From Amorphophallus konjac (taxonomy: Eukaryota; Streptophyta; Magnoliopsida; Alismatales; Araceae), in assembly GCA_022559845.1 (NCBI GenBank), contig CM040126.1, positions 46,680,458 through 46,744,457 on the forward strand: a stretch of 64,000 nt of DNA, given 5' to 3'. Each line of letters starts with the position of its first letter. Positions within the stretch are counted from its first letter, which is position 1. Below the pieces are notes generated by a model that had not been told where the DNA came from, did not search any database, and was given only the letters and a program-made list of their open reading frames with translations. The translations under genes were made by a program, and so were the position numbers. Shown piece after piece: positions 35,526 to 47,013 of the stretch.

Positions 35526-36281
35526 TATGAACCACGTACTCAAAGCCCCACTGGAAAAAGAGCTCACTAGAAAACTTCTTTTCCAGTGAACTGTGTAACC
35601 CTAGCCAGAGATTTTCCGGAGTATTGTTCATAGGGCATTCTCACCCATGCTATATTTGAAAGTGAATGATTTACTATTGTCATTCAGTTACATTTTCTTA
35701 TGTTCCATTGTAATTGAATACCTAAGCTTCCAGAACTTATGATTAAAATCCCTTTGCTATGAATCAAAACACAGGATTCTCCCTGCAAAGTATCATTGGT
35801 GACTCAAGTCCAAAGAGCAACTGTGCTACTGTGATTGAAGAATCCCACGTTGACAGTTAGATATAATTACCATCTAGAGATTTGTAATTGAATTAGTTCA
35901 GCGAAACATATTCTTGTAATAGACACATGCACATATATCTTAATGTTTCCGCGCTAGTGATTATTAGACTAGTCATCCTCATCATATGAAAGTATATCAT
36001 GTGCATTGGTCTATTCGGATTCTTTCATATCATGTCTCATAGTTTTTATAACTAAGAACGTTTCGGACACATACATCTAGAATATTGGTCCCATAATCTG
36101 ATTATAATTCAACTTTCATTGCACGAATTAAATGACTTCATCACATCAAACGATAATACGCATAAATAAGTGAGACATAATGACAAAATGACCATGAATA
36201 TTATTAATTTCAATGAGAATGTACATGAAATGATATCATCACTTTATAAGTGATTGACTTGTAGGGGATACACTTCATTCA

Positions 36282-37638
36282 TTCTCCTACTTGCACTAAA
36301 GACAATCACCTCCTACTTGATCCCCATCAGTCTTAGGTGACGCTGAAACACACTTTGGGTCAATGACTTAGTAAGTGGATCTACAATGTTATCATTGAAA
36401 GAAACTCTTTCTTTGGTGACATCTCCTTTTTCTATGATGTCTCTGATCAAGTGGAATCACCGTAGAATGTGCTTCAAGTTCTGATGAGACCTTGATTCCC
36501 TATCATTCACGATAGCCCAATTGTTATCTCATAACAAGGGTACTAGATCAGAAATGTTTGGGACAACTCCTAACTTAGTAATGAACTTCTTCATCTACAC
36601 AGCTTCCTTAGTAGACTCTACAGCAGTGTTGTACTCTGCTTTAGTTGTCAAATTGACAATTATCTTCTATTTGGAACTCTTCCAACTAATTGTCCCACCA
36701 TTCAGAGTGAATACAAACCATGAAATCAACTTGCTATCATCTACATATACTAAGAACATATCCTTAAGTACTAGATCCTTAGTCCTTCTCAAGTACTTAA
36801 GGATATATTTCATAATATTCCAATGTTGCTCATCTGGATCTGCATGATACCTACTCATAACACATAGAGCATGTGTGATATCAGGCATTGTACATAGCAT
36901 AGCATACCTGATTGATCCTATAGCAGAAGTATAAGAAACCCTACTCATATCCTCCCTTTCCTTAGAAGTGTTAGGCGGCATCTCCTTAGAGAGATAAATT
37001 TTGTATCTCATCGGTATGATGCCCCTTTTGAAAATTTTCATGCCAAACCTTTTTGACAGTGATGTCTATGTACATAGACTGAGTCAAGACAAGCATCCAT
37101 ATGGATCTATCTCTAGATCCTGATCCCCAATACATATGATGCTTCTTCCAAGTCTTTCATGGAGAAGTTCTTAGACAACCATAACTTTACTGACGATAGC
37201 ATACCTACATCATTCTCAATGAGTAATATGTCATCTACATATAGTACTAAAAATGTGATTACACTCTCACTTATCTTCTTATACACATGGCTCATCTTCA
37301 TTCTTAATGAAGTCATAAGATTTGCTCACTTCATCAAATCTTATCTACCAATTGTGGAAAGTTTACTTCAGTCCATAAATAGATTTTTGAAGCTTGCATA
37401 CCTTATTTGGGGATTCAATGGAGGAGAAACCTTCTAGTTGTAACATGTACACTTCCTTATCAAGGTTACCATTGAAGAACGTCGTTTTCACATCCATATG
37501 TCAAATCTCATAATCATGGTATGCTGCAATGGTAAGTAAAATCTTAATGGATTTAATCATGACAATTGATGAGAAAGTTTCATCATTGACAATACAGTGC
37601 CTTTGACGACACCCTTAATCATGGCATCTTCAGCACCA
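36282..37638 (-). pseudogene. Ty1/copia RT-RNase H fragment
   Basis: Minus-strand pieces in domain order: the RT palm with FLVLYVDDILLI (37316-37113) preceded by DVKTTFFNGNLDKEVYM (about 37500-37450), then the connection and RNase H start SAIGSIRYAMLCTMPDITHA (37041-36667), then the RNase H end with NIVDPLTKSLTQ near 36390. Several frames are needed and stops are frequent, so it is long dead. The coding similarity stops near 37600, before the solo LTR. Gag, protease and integrase are not present in the window. Confidence 0.85.
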
Positions 37639-37643
37639 TTAAA
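37639..37643. repeat. Target duplication of solo LTR, left (TTAAA)
   Basis: TTAAA at 37639-37643 matches TTAAA at 39840-39844 exactly. Confidence 0.92.
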
Positions 37644-39839
37644 TGTGAGACCTTGTAATTATCAGATTCTTATCGGTATCGAAGTATGAAAAGATTCATG
37701 AGTTTAGAATTTTTATGGGCTTAATGGGCCTAGTTTAGTGGGCTTAGCCATTTTTGTAAGCTTTTAGTTGCTAGATTGGACATTTATCCAATTTTACTCT
37801 TTTTGATGCCTTATTGCAATTAAAGGTTTTATAACAAAAAAAATGATATCACAAATGCTCATTTGTTTGAACCCACGTAGGGAGGCTCCCTCCTCTCTCC
37901 CCACGTCCCTCTCCCCCTCTCTTGCTCTCCCGGTGGTGTGCTTACCCCGGAGCCTTGCAGGATCGGCAGGAGGTGTCCTTGGCGAGCCCAAGGCGTAGGA
38001 GGAGTGGTGTCGTCGTCGTGGAGGCGACCGTGGAGCGTAGAGGTGGGAAAACCTTGGGTGTAGGGCGCGGTTCCTTCGTGAAGAATGATGAAGAACGGCG
38101 TAGCAATCGGCAAAACAAGTAGGAGGATGGATTTATCTTCCTCTTTGGATGCTTTGCCTCCAATTGCATGCCCATTGCTTTATGTTTTGCCATGGTTTGA
38201 GTGAAAATCCATGAACATTGTCTTTATGTTTTAATCCTTCAAATGGCCATTGTATTATGTTTTTAGATGAGGAATGGTGATGGAATGGGCTTTGCAAGGC
38301 AGGGAATGCATTTTATGTTATTTCCCATCGATTTGAATCGATTGGGAGGGGTTCCATTTGAGTTCCCCACGTTTTGGGTTCTATGGAAGGATAGCGGTCC
38401 TTCCAGGGACCGTTTTATTAGACGTATAGGGCGGTGGACCTTGGCGGTCTCGGTCTGACCGTTTCTATTTAACGGCAGTCCTTTGTCTCACCGTCTATAG
38501 ATAATAGCAGCCCAACAACCGACCGCCAAGCTCCTTTCACCCTGTTGAAGCGGTGCGAGCCTAGCGGCCTAGACAGGACCGTTTTTATCACTGGGCGGTC
38601 AGTCGCGCGACCGTCTCTTGATCAGAACGGCCTTATCCAGACCGTTTTTATTCTGTTCAATATATGAAGTAATCATAGCTAAGCGGTCAGGCTGAGGCCG
38701 CCATAGTCAGTGAAGCGGCCAGTCGTTCGACCGCTACCTGAGCTTTGCGGCCCTGACTAGACCGCCTAGTCCCTGCAGTTTATAAATTCAATTCTATTTA
38801 TTTAATTATGCACTCAATATTGCATATTCGCCATGTTTAAATATTTTTATGAGCCCCAACGCATTATTATATTCCAATAGAGTCATTTTGTCTTTCCTTG
38901 TGATGAAACCATTAGTCGTAGCCCGACGACCTTTAGTGTCGGCCCACCTGGGAGAGGTGGTGGGGTAGTCCCGGTGTACGGTTTTAAGCTAGTTTCCGTG
39001 GGCCCCCTTGCTTGTCAGTAGCGTCCTACTGGGGGGGGGGAAATTAGCTAGAGGCCTGGCTCAAGGCATTGAGCCTATGTGTGCACACGTGGTCAGGGGC
39101 GTGGATTGACACTGACGAGTGTGACCCTGACCAGTACTTGACTCGGTTACTGTTGCGTGTCTCACTCACCGCGACCCAGGCAAGTGGAGATACCCGAGAC
39201 GCAGTATAAGTCATCAGTGGACGCGTCTGGTCTTCTTTCTGGTGGTCTTTTCTTTCTCCTATCACTTGGAAATGTTGAACTTTAATTCTATTGGTAGATT
39301 ATGATTCTCGTATTTAAGTCTTCGTACAAATTAACATGAGATTAATGGCGTTTATGTTTAGCTATATTTAATTGTTCTTATACCTGTACAGCTTCATTTA
39401 ACTGCTTTTATGAGTTTAGCTGCGAGGTAGGGATCTGCGTGAACCCTACTGAGTCTATAATGTGAGACTCACCCTTCCTTTCCAGGTGAGACGGAGCAGC
39501 AGTCTGCGGGTTTTCCACGTGCTTTTGGCGGGTAGTCTTAGGTGCCAACAGTGGTCTCTTTTGCTCTTTTGACCGGGGCATGCCTTGTGTAGTTGTTTTC
39601 TTTTGACTCTTGTGCAGTGTTTGGACTTGTATTGGATGGATCTGGACTATTATATGAATATATCACTCTGATATTGTAAATTGCTTCCGTTTATCTTAAA
39701 AATGCGCGTGTAATTCTAGTTCACTATGCACCTTCTCAACCAATCCTCCCAACCCTTACGGGGCCTCATCAGCCTCTTGGGTGGCGTCTCTGAGTTCTTG
39801 ATATCGATTTACTGGTATGCGAATCTCCGGGTCGTTACA
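37644..39839 (+). mobile_element. Solo LTR (2196 bp)
   Basis: Begins TGTGAGACC, ends GGGTCGTTACA and is flanked by a perfect 5-bp TTAAA duplication, with no internal region. It is therefore the product of LTR-LTR recombination. A TATA-like TTTTATAAC lies near 37828 (plus orientation is likely but not certain). 38380-38775 is packed with GACCGT/GCGGTC words. A G9 run is at 39030-39040. The family is unassigned; it matches no other LTR in the window. Confidence 0.88.
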
Positions 39840-39844
39840 TTAAA

Positions 39845-41203
39845 TATCCTTTTTTTCTAGTAACTTGCTTGACATGACATCTTTGAAATAGAGAATTAGC
39901 ATGTCCTCTTATTAGTTAGACATGATGCCCCTGAGTCTCGAATAAATCGAATTCCATGAAATAGAGCTAAATATATATCAAGTAATCACCTATATGCAAT
40001 TTATTGGAAACAACTATTCACGGGTACAGATTTTCTACTAGATCAAAGCATGGAAATGAAAGGGAATCAATCGATTAAGAAATGCAAACTCATGTCGAAG
40101 CGCGTAGTCACTTTCTTTAGAGTAGTTCCGCCCCTGCTCCGGTGCAGATAGACTTCACAATGGAACTTCCCCCAAGATACGACGACCCAGACCGATGGCG
40201 ACGCGAAGGTGCACTTTAACTCACGTTGCCGAGGGTGAACACCACTGTGACATGAGGCTCTTACAAGAAAAAGAAGATGATGAAAGAGAGGAGCTCGAGA
40301 GAGATAGCCCTAGGGTGACAAAAAAACCCCTAAGTCGTATCTCTCACAAGAAATCGACTCTCCTCAAATATCCTAGTGGGAAGGGACTCTTGACCGAGTC
40401 ACCCATCTACCCAAAGAGGGGAATCCGAAGAGACACGGAAAGAATCCAAGAGACGCTTGATCAAATGGTCAAAAATAAAAGAAAATAAAAATAAAATAAT
40501 AGCTGGGAATCACACGCACAGCATAGCAAGACAAGGCAATTCACGCGTGTGTGAGAAAGAGGATAAGGGCCAAAGATCCCACTAGCTCAAATAGCCCAAC
40601 CTCCATAGTCTCCTCAAAGGAGTACGCAATAAAGACAAGAGTCCTAACTAAAAGTAGATGGACACCTTTTTCATTTTCCAATATGGGATTAATCAACAAA
40701 GAGAGACTCAAGCCTTTTAAAATTTAAAGCATAGATTCCAAAAAAAATACATTTAATTTGCAGCAAATGACTTGCTATCATGGGAATGCAGAGTAGTTAC
40801 ACTATGTCTAAATTATTTGGACAATTCTTGATCCAATGCACCTCAGGTATTTTATAAATTTTAGTGCATGCTCTGGAATGGGTCTCTAACCACATATCCA
40901 AATATCACAATGATTCACCATGATTTGAAATCCATGGAAATTCTTCAACAGACTATATCATATCTCAACATGAGTTCCAAAAATAGGAAGCTACTTAACA
41001 TGCTTACTCTACTCATAAGAGATAGAATTTGGTCAAAACCCAAAGTAAGGTTTTAGCTATTCAAATGAGGATTCCAAATATATATCATGCACACAAAATA
41101 GATCAGTATGGTGAGAGAAATAGAGTGAACAATGCACCTCTATCTAGAACTGAACTGACAGTTATAGGCACACACAACAGTCACCTTATCTATGAATCAA
41201 ACT
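39845..41203. other. Unassigned sequence
   Basis: About 1.36 kb with no convincing ORF, repeat structure or element ends. A 97-codon open frame at 40195-40488 (charged, Lys/Glu-rich) resembles nothing I recognise and is probably chance. It may be the remainder of the sequence into which the copia element and the solo LTR were inserted. Confidence 0.4.
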
Positions 41204-41912
41204 GAGGAGGGTAAAATCGATATGGCCCATGCGCGGCCCATTGACACCAGGCCTACGTCGGCCCAAGGTCCGTAACGCACATGATGGATCCCAACAGCCA
41301 CGGCCAGCGGCAGATGACCCAATAAGGTCAGCCATCGGATTCACCAGCCCAAGAAGGGTATCGACTCGGGCATATCGGATGCCGAATGACCCTCCGGCAA
41401 CCGAACGTTACTCCCGTCATCATCGGCAACGACTCCAATAAAGGTGAGCACACCCCACGAGTACTGTAAGACTTGCCTAAAGGTCGCCGGACTCCGGAGG
41501 AATGGATCCTCAAAGGCAAACTCCCCACGATCACGGGGAGACGTTACCCCACGACTCACGCCCTTCCCTGCTAAGGGATAAGCCTCCACCGCCAGGATAA
41601 CCCCTATAAATGGACCTTCAAATAGGGACAGAGGGGGAGGAAAAAGACGAACACAACAAGGGAGACTCCAATGCACTCTAAGACAAGCCGACAAGTTCCA
41701 TAGAGTGACTTCTACAGAGGAGAGCCCGGTCCATCTGCGATCACTCTTCCAGTCTAGCGAGCACTCTCCGAGCACCCGCTGTATGTGGCGAGCACTCCTC
41801 CAAAAGTCTGAACACCGCTCCAGGCTTCCACGGATGGACAGACGATCGTCCCCAACAAATAAATATTAAAAGTGTGGTATGGGGTTCGAGAGACTATTTT
41901 CTCATCTATACA
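41204..41912 (+). repeat. LTR (5') of a third gypsy element, left edge approximate
   Basis: The right edge is set by TATACA followed by a 5-nt spacer and the PBS. TATA box CCTATAAATGGACC lies at about 41602-41615, followed by a leader with A/G-rich and CTCC-rich segments. The left edge (TGAGGAGGGTAAAATCG) is a guess based on a TG start and the change in composition. Confidence 0.55.
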
Positions 41913-41917
41913 CTTTT

Positions 41918-41935
41918 TGGCACCGTCTGTGGCAA
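41918..41935 (+). other. Primer-binding site of the third gypsy element
   Basis: TGGCACCGTCTGTGGCAA closely resembles the TGGCGCCGTCTGTGGGAA-type PBS common in plant Ty3/gypsy elements of the Tat group. Five bases after the LTR end. Confidence 0.75.
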
Positions 41936-41950
41936 TCTGATCGAAAAGCC

Positions 41951-43032
41951 ATGGCAGCCCGTGGGAGCTACCGCAACACCAGCAACTGGGGTCGAGGGTC
42001 CCATCAGGGCCCTAGTTCCTGTCGAGGTTCACAAGAGGCATCTTCTTCTACCCGACCACGTCAGGAGGTCACCGTCGACGAACTAGCGAAGATGTGTCAT
42101 CAACATCAGGCTTTGACAAATCTTTGCCAGGGCCTCCTTAACCGGCCAACGGGATAGGAGCGCGCCCCGACAGAGCAACCCTGAACGGGGGCCTCCTATT
42201 GTAGAAGACTCTCGCCGAGTGCGGGAGGCCTCCCATGCCTCCACCGCTAAGGCTCGACGTCCGTGCAACTCCCCTGCACCAAGGCCACACAGTTCGCTCC
42301 ACTCCAATCCAAAGATGGCCCAGCGAATACGTCGCTATGAAGAGGTAGAGCGCGAGATAGAGAGCAAGGTCCGGTACTTGGACGATGTCTTGTACGCCAT
42401 GAAGACCCGTGGTCTCATCGATAACAACACAAACTTCCATGCTCCCTTCTTCAAGGAGATCATGGAGGCCCCCATCCCTCTGATTTTCCAATTACCGTCC
42501 TTCACCCCGTACGATGACACCACCTATCCTGCCGATCACATGCACAACTTCGAGTCCAAGCTGGTGTTCCACCTGGCCTCGGACGCTGTGAAGTGTTTGG
42601 CCTTCGTCACCACTCTCCAGGAGAATGCCCGGACATGGTTCGAGTCCCTGCCGGCTGGGACCATCGCCTCCTTCCATCAACTGAAGAAGCTGTTCAAGGA
42701 AAACTTCATAGGTTGCCGGAAGGAGGCCAAATCTGCGGTGAGCCTACTCTCCATCAAGCAGGGATGAGAGGAGACCCTCTAGAACTACGTGTCCCATTTC
42801 TGGGTAGAGGCACTCCATATTCCCACCTGGACGTCAACATTGCAACCACCGCCCTGACGTAAGGAACTCAAGACTCCATCCTCCGATGATCACTCGGAGT
42901 CGAAGCCCTGGCAACTTTGATGGACCTCCTCGCCCTGGCCCAGAAGCATGCCAGCTGTGAGGAGAACACTACAGCCCTAGGTCACACAGTCGGGACTGGT
43001 CAACCTGACCGAAAAAGATCCACTGACTCCCC
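41951..43032 (+). pseudogene. gag of the third gypsy element, cut by Tat2
   Basis: ATG at 41951 opens a 68-codon N-terminal frame (to 42157). After a frameshift the gag core runs in frame 3 (42219-42767) with FFKEIMEAPIPLIFQLPSF, DHMHNFESKLVFH, ARTWFESLPAGTIASFHQL and FIGCRKEAKSAVSLLSIKQG, the typical Retrotrans_gag pattern of plant Tat/Athila-type elements. TGA at 42765-42767 and further frame changes follow; the tail (LLALAQKHASCEENT) continues to 43032, where the Tat2 LTR begins. Protease and pol, if present, lie beyond the window. Confidence 0.85.
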
Positions 43033-46000
43033 TGTGGACGCGGGATTTTTATCTCGCTTATTATTTTTATTTATTTGTTTATTTATTTATTTATTTATTT
43101 ATTTATTTTATTTATTTTGGTTTGTTAGGCGTGCCAGTCACATGCATGACGATTTCATTGTGCGCTCGACTTGACTTGGTCAGTCGATTGTGAAGTCCGA
43201 GTCGGGACCAAAAGTCCACCATACCATAAAGGCTATGACGTTAATTACGCCCTTCCTAAGAAGGACAACCCTTGATTAAACGCCAAAATAGGAGGCCACT
43301 CGGGGCGATAATAAAAGAAGAATAACAACGCGTGATATTGAAGATATTATTATTCTGAGAAGGTAATTGAGCGAGCGATAGTTTATTAAATCAGCATGAC
43401 CCCCCCCCCTTGTGTAGATCGTGCCGGGTGGAGATAAGACACCGTCCATGCAGCGGCGGGGCGGAGCCTGGACAGTCATCGGGGGCATATCCCCTTTCAT
43501 GTTCCTCATCCAGCCAAAGGCCTCGCAGTGTTCATATTCCCCGAAGAATCGAGCCAGACGGGAGGCGTATGATGAGCACTTCCCGGGACTTATCGGGGAT
43601 AAAACATCTGTCGACATTTCGACAGCATCTCCCCATGATCCGGATTATGCCCAGGGGAGGATAGGCTATCACCCACGGGGTGCCGGGATGAAAGCCGAAA
43701 GAAGGAGGGAGCGAACCTCCCATATTGCACATGTATACCCTGGGGCAATGTTTGACTCTTCCCTTATAGGAGCCGGTGACACTCATGCAGTGGCAGAGCT
43801 CACCTTAGCTAAAGGGGTTGCTCATAAAACCGGCACGGATCTATGGAACATAAGGGAGTCTGACTCCCTTTAATTTTATCCTCGGGACAGTTCTGGTGAC
43901 TCATGGACATCCCTAGGTGGGTTTGATAGAAGTGTTGAAGGCTCATTGGGTGGCAGGGTAGCCTCTCGGCACACCTTAAAAGGGTGAAGAGGTTCCCGGC
44001 GCCACGGCAAGGAGAGGGGGGTTAGGCTCCCGGTGCAGGCAAGAAAGCCAATCAATTAGGACTCTCGGCGCCAGAAGGATGCCAAGGGTGAGGGTTCTCG
44101 GCGGGTTCAACATGGAGGGCCCTCGGCGTGATGGGGAAGAGGCCGGGAAATAGGCTCTCGGCGCAAGGGCCAAATGGCCAAGGGTGTGGCCCTCTCGGCG
44201 CAAGGGTAAAGAGGCAGGCTCCCGGCGCACTGAAGAGAAGGCCAGGAGTTCCGGCGCGAAGAGGAATTGCCCAAAGTGGGGGGTTCCCGGCGCGCAGCTT
44301 CCCGGCGCGATGGCAAAGGGGGGGATTCTCGGCGCGGCGAGGAGGAGGCCAGGGAGTAGGCCTCCCGGCGCGATGGCAAGCAATCAGGGGGGTTTCCCGA
44401 CGCGGCCAGGCTGCAAGGGTTCCCGGCGCGGAGGTCAAGGGTCAGAACAATTCTCGGCGCCTGAAGGATAGCGCCGAGAGCTGTTCATCTAATTTACTAT
44501 ATGCGGGGCCGAGAGGTGTGAGGGCGCCGGGATGAGAAACAGAGCTTTACGGTACCCTGTTCTTGAATCTGTTGGGGATTCAGTGATTTTTTTGTTGATT
44601 TAGGCCAAGATAGACGGGCCTTAGGAAATCAAAGAGCTCAATTCATCGGATTACAGCTGACTTTGGCTTGGATTTCAAAGGGAAGGCCGGAGGCGGAGAG
44701 TGATTTGGGGAAACACGGTTTTATGATATCTCTGTCACCAGCGTTCCTGACGATCCGTGAGGATGGTTTTGATATACTCTCCATCATCTGGTGGCCAAGA
44801 GATGACTGTCTCTGGCCCCGGGGATGACTTCGGCGAAGCCGATGAGCATGACTGCAACATCCAAAACCGAGCGGTGGTTACTATGTATCCATGCTTTGCT
44901 TCAGAGGCCAAGGGATAGTCTGTCCCTGGCTCGGAAGCAAGCATGAGGAGCGTTCGAGAAACGGGCGAATAAACAGACAATCAATCGAACTGGGGATGGG
45001 GAACAGCATGCTATTGAGTCTTAAGAAGAAACATAAACATGGGGAGATAGCAATAGGGTCTCGGAGAAATAGACAGCAGGCCTCAACAGGAGCCTGTAGT
45101 TTTCATTCATTCGAACATAACGATTACACTCGCACATCAGGGGCAATTCATAAAAGAAGGTATAGGCAGACTATGCCTTGCCCTAGCAGAGTAAAATCGA
45201 CCGTGGTATCACAGCATACATCAAAAGGGGGAAGAGACAGAAGCAATCGAAAATTAAAATAACGAACTACAGAAAAATGGGGAGGGGAGGGCGGAGCATT
45301 GACTCCTCTCCCTCCCCGTTGCCCACCTTCGATCAGGCTTCGAGACTCCTCTCTTCTTTTTCCCTTCCGCCTCTTCCTATCTCGGATCAGATCGCAGGCT
45401 CCACTCTCTTCTCCTTGTTTTTTTTGTTTATGGCTATCTATTCAGGCTCTCTGTCCTTGTTTTTTTTTTCTGCTCTCTCTTTCGAATCAGTGGGTTTTAT
45501 AGGCCCCCTTGCCTGACCTCTCGGCCGACAGCAACCGGCGCGCTCTTGACGGGCTCCCGGCGCGCCAGGTGATGTCGAGGGCAGTTCCCAGCGCAGCTTT
45601 CAGAAGCCCACTGGACAGGCCCATTAAGACTGTTTAACTTCATATGTGATTCTTGGTCTAGGTTAGACCCTGGGGTATATTTGAATCCGAGAGGATCCTC
45701 TATTAGTGACACAATTTCTATTAGGGTTATTCATAACCTCTCATCAGTCTCATAGACTGGGATTTCATCAGTGTTGTCATTTGAATGACGACGACACCGG
45801 ACATCAGCTTTAGCCCGAGGGGGCTTTAGCCGGGTAATAGCTTCAGTGGTAGCTCTTCCGTGGCTCTGACTTTACAGGAATCTTCACCATCTTCATTTGC
45901 TAGTTCCGGCTTTCTCTTTATCTTTGCTCATATCACATCTGTGAATAAGCCGACATCTGACTTACTCTGACATGTTATCTATGGGTTCTCGGACGAGGCA

Positions 46001-46225
46001 TTAATACAGCTCTTATGGAGGTGTGATAGGAGGTTTCATCAGTCAGGTGACTGCTATTTCATCAGTGCCGTCGTCTGACTGACAATGGCATCAGACATCA
46101 GCTTGGCCCGGGAGAAGGCTTCAGCCGGGTAGATGGTTGACGAACTTCGTCATTGATCTTTCACTATTGGTCTGATCTTCCTTTCAATTCCGTTTCTGCC
46201 CTTGCTCATTTTCAAGGTGTCAACA
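43033..46225 (-). repeat. Tat2 3' LTR (3193 bp)
   Basis: On the element strand, TGTTGACACC ... CCGCGTCCACA. TATA box on the minus strand at 45494-45503 (CCTATAAAAC). An (ATTT)n tract lies at about 43070-43120. A cluster of about 17 CGGCGCG-like words lies at 43965-44460. The right-hand copy (61978-64000) matches 43033 to about 45047 with scattered differences. Confidence 0.93.
44452..44479. other. 9-bp inverted repeat in the Tat2 LTR
   Basis: TCTCGGCGC (44452-44460) and GCGCCGAGA (44471-44479) with a 10-nt loop. It is built from two opposite copies of the GC-rich word and lies downstream of the LTR TATA box, so it would be transcribed. Present in both LTRs. Confidence 0.7.
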
Positions 46226-46241
46226 AATGCCCCCCACCTGC
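46226..46241 (-). other. Tat2 polypurine tract
   Basis: Minus strand GCAGGTGGGGGGCATT immediately before the LTR start TGTTGACACC. Same core as the Tat1 PPT. Confidence 0.88.
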
Positions 46242-47013
46242 GGACGGCGTAAGTGCAGAATAAGCGGCACGGGGTCCGCAGGTGTCTGTTCGAGGGTATC
46301 TTCCTCAATTTCTCTTTTAATCTAGTCCTTAGACTCTGATCATCTCATTGCAACAATATCCTGCACACGTATTTTTCATTTCTTTGTTCTTCTCCAATGA
46401 GTTTTCTTTTCCTTTCAGCATTTGGAGTCTTCTCGGCGCGGGGAGGGACCTGCCTCTCGGCGCGGGTGCTTTTCGGCGTGGCCAGTTGCTCACGGGCCCT
46501 CGGCGCGGCCGCTTATCGGCGCGCCTGGAGTTCCCGCCGCGAGGGGGGTCTCGGCGCGGTTGCTTCTCGGCGCAGGCATCTTCGGCGGGTTCTCGGCGCG
46601 CCCCCTTTTTCTTCCGGCCGACGGGGGGCTCTCGGCGCGCTTTTCTTCGCGCCGAGAAGCCCCTCTTTCTTCTTCTTTTTAACCCCCCCGAGAGGGTTTT
46701 CCCCTCATTTCTTACTTCTCCCTTCTCTCTCTTCATCTCGGCGGCAGCGGTGAGCTCCCCCCTCCTCCGAGAGCCTTGTCGCCTCCCCCCTGTCGACCCA
46801 TTCATTCTCGGGTAGGTTTCATTATGTGGGATTGAGTCCCATTTTATGCTCGGGATCACTCCCTCTTGGTGGGTGACTCCCTATTTTTCTTGGGCAGACC
46901 CCGGACAAGAGGAGATGCTGCCGAAATTTAATTGGAACTATTTATTTAATCATCACATGCTCCTTCATCTTTCCGATGCTTATTTTCATCTTTTCTTGAT
47001 TGCAGTCACTGAC
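46242..47013 (+). promoter_or_regulatory. aORF2 leader: GC-word cluster, hairpin and probable 5' UTR intron
   Basis: 46430-46660 carries about ten CTCGGCGCG-like words, ending in a perfect 10-bp hairpin (46630-46639 / 46648-46657, 8-nt loop). A pyrimidine-rich leader follows (46700-46745, CTTCTCCCTTCTCTCTC), much like the aORF1 leader. A plausible GT-AG intron runs from 46812 (CTCGG|GTAGGT) to 47005 (TTGATTGCAG), eight bases before the ATG. No clear TATA box was found. Confidence 0.5.

Larger units (their letters stand above)
24265..36281 (-). mobile_element. Ty1/copia 3' LTR, interrupted by a MITE and element C
   Basis: Minus-strand LTR of the copia fragment at 36282-37638. It starts TGAATGAAG at 36281, right after a purine-rich stretch (AGTGCAAGTAGGAGAA) that serves as PPT. 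Minus-strand TATA-like ATTTATAC lies near 24715, followed by a leader to about 24265. The LTR body is 36281-35526, then 25579-25501 and 25028 downwards, once element C and the MITE are removed. The outer end is approximate: no target duplication could be recognised. Confidence 0.55.

Noticed and set aside
40195..40488. 97-codon charged frame as a possible host gene exon
   Set aside because: No splice context, homology or codon signal that I can recognise; within a region with no other coding evidence.
43421..43873. 150-codon frame repeated at 62359-62811
   Set aside because: It lies wholly in the Tat2 LTR, and its presence in both LTRs explains the apparent conservation. Overlapping frames are equally open.
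46329..46859. Minus-strand 176-codon Arg-rich frame and overlapping plus-strand frames
   Set aside because: Antisense reading of the CGGCGCG word cluster in the aORF2 leader; Arg/Pro/Ala bias comes from composition.
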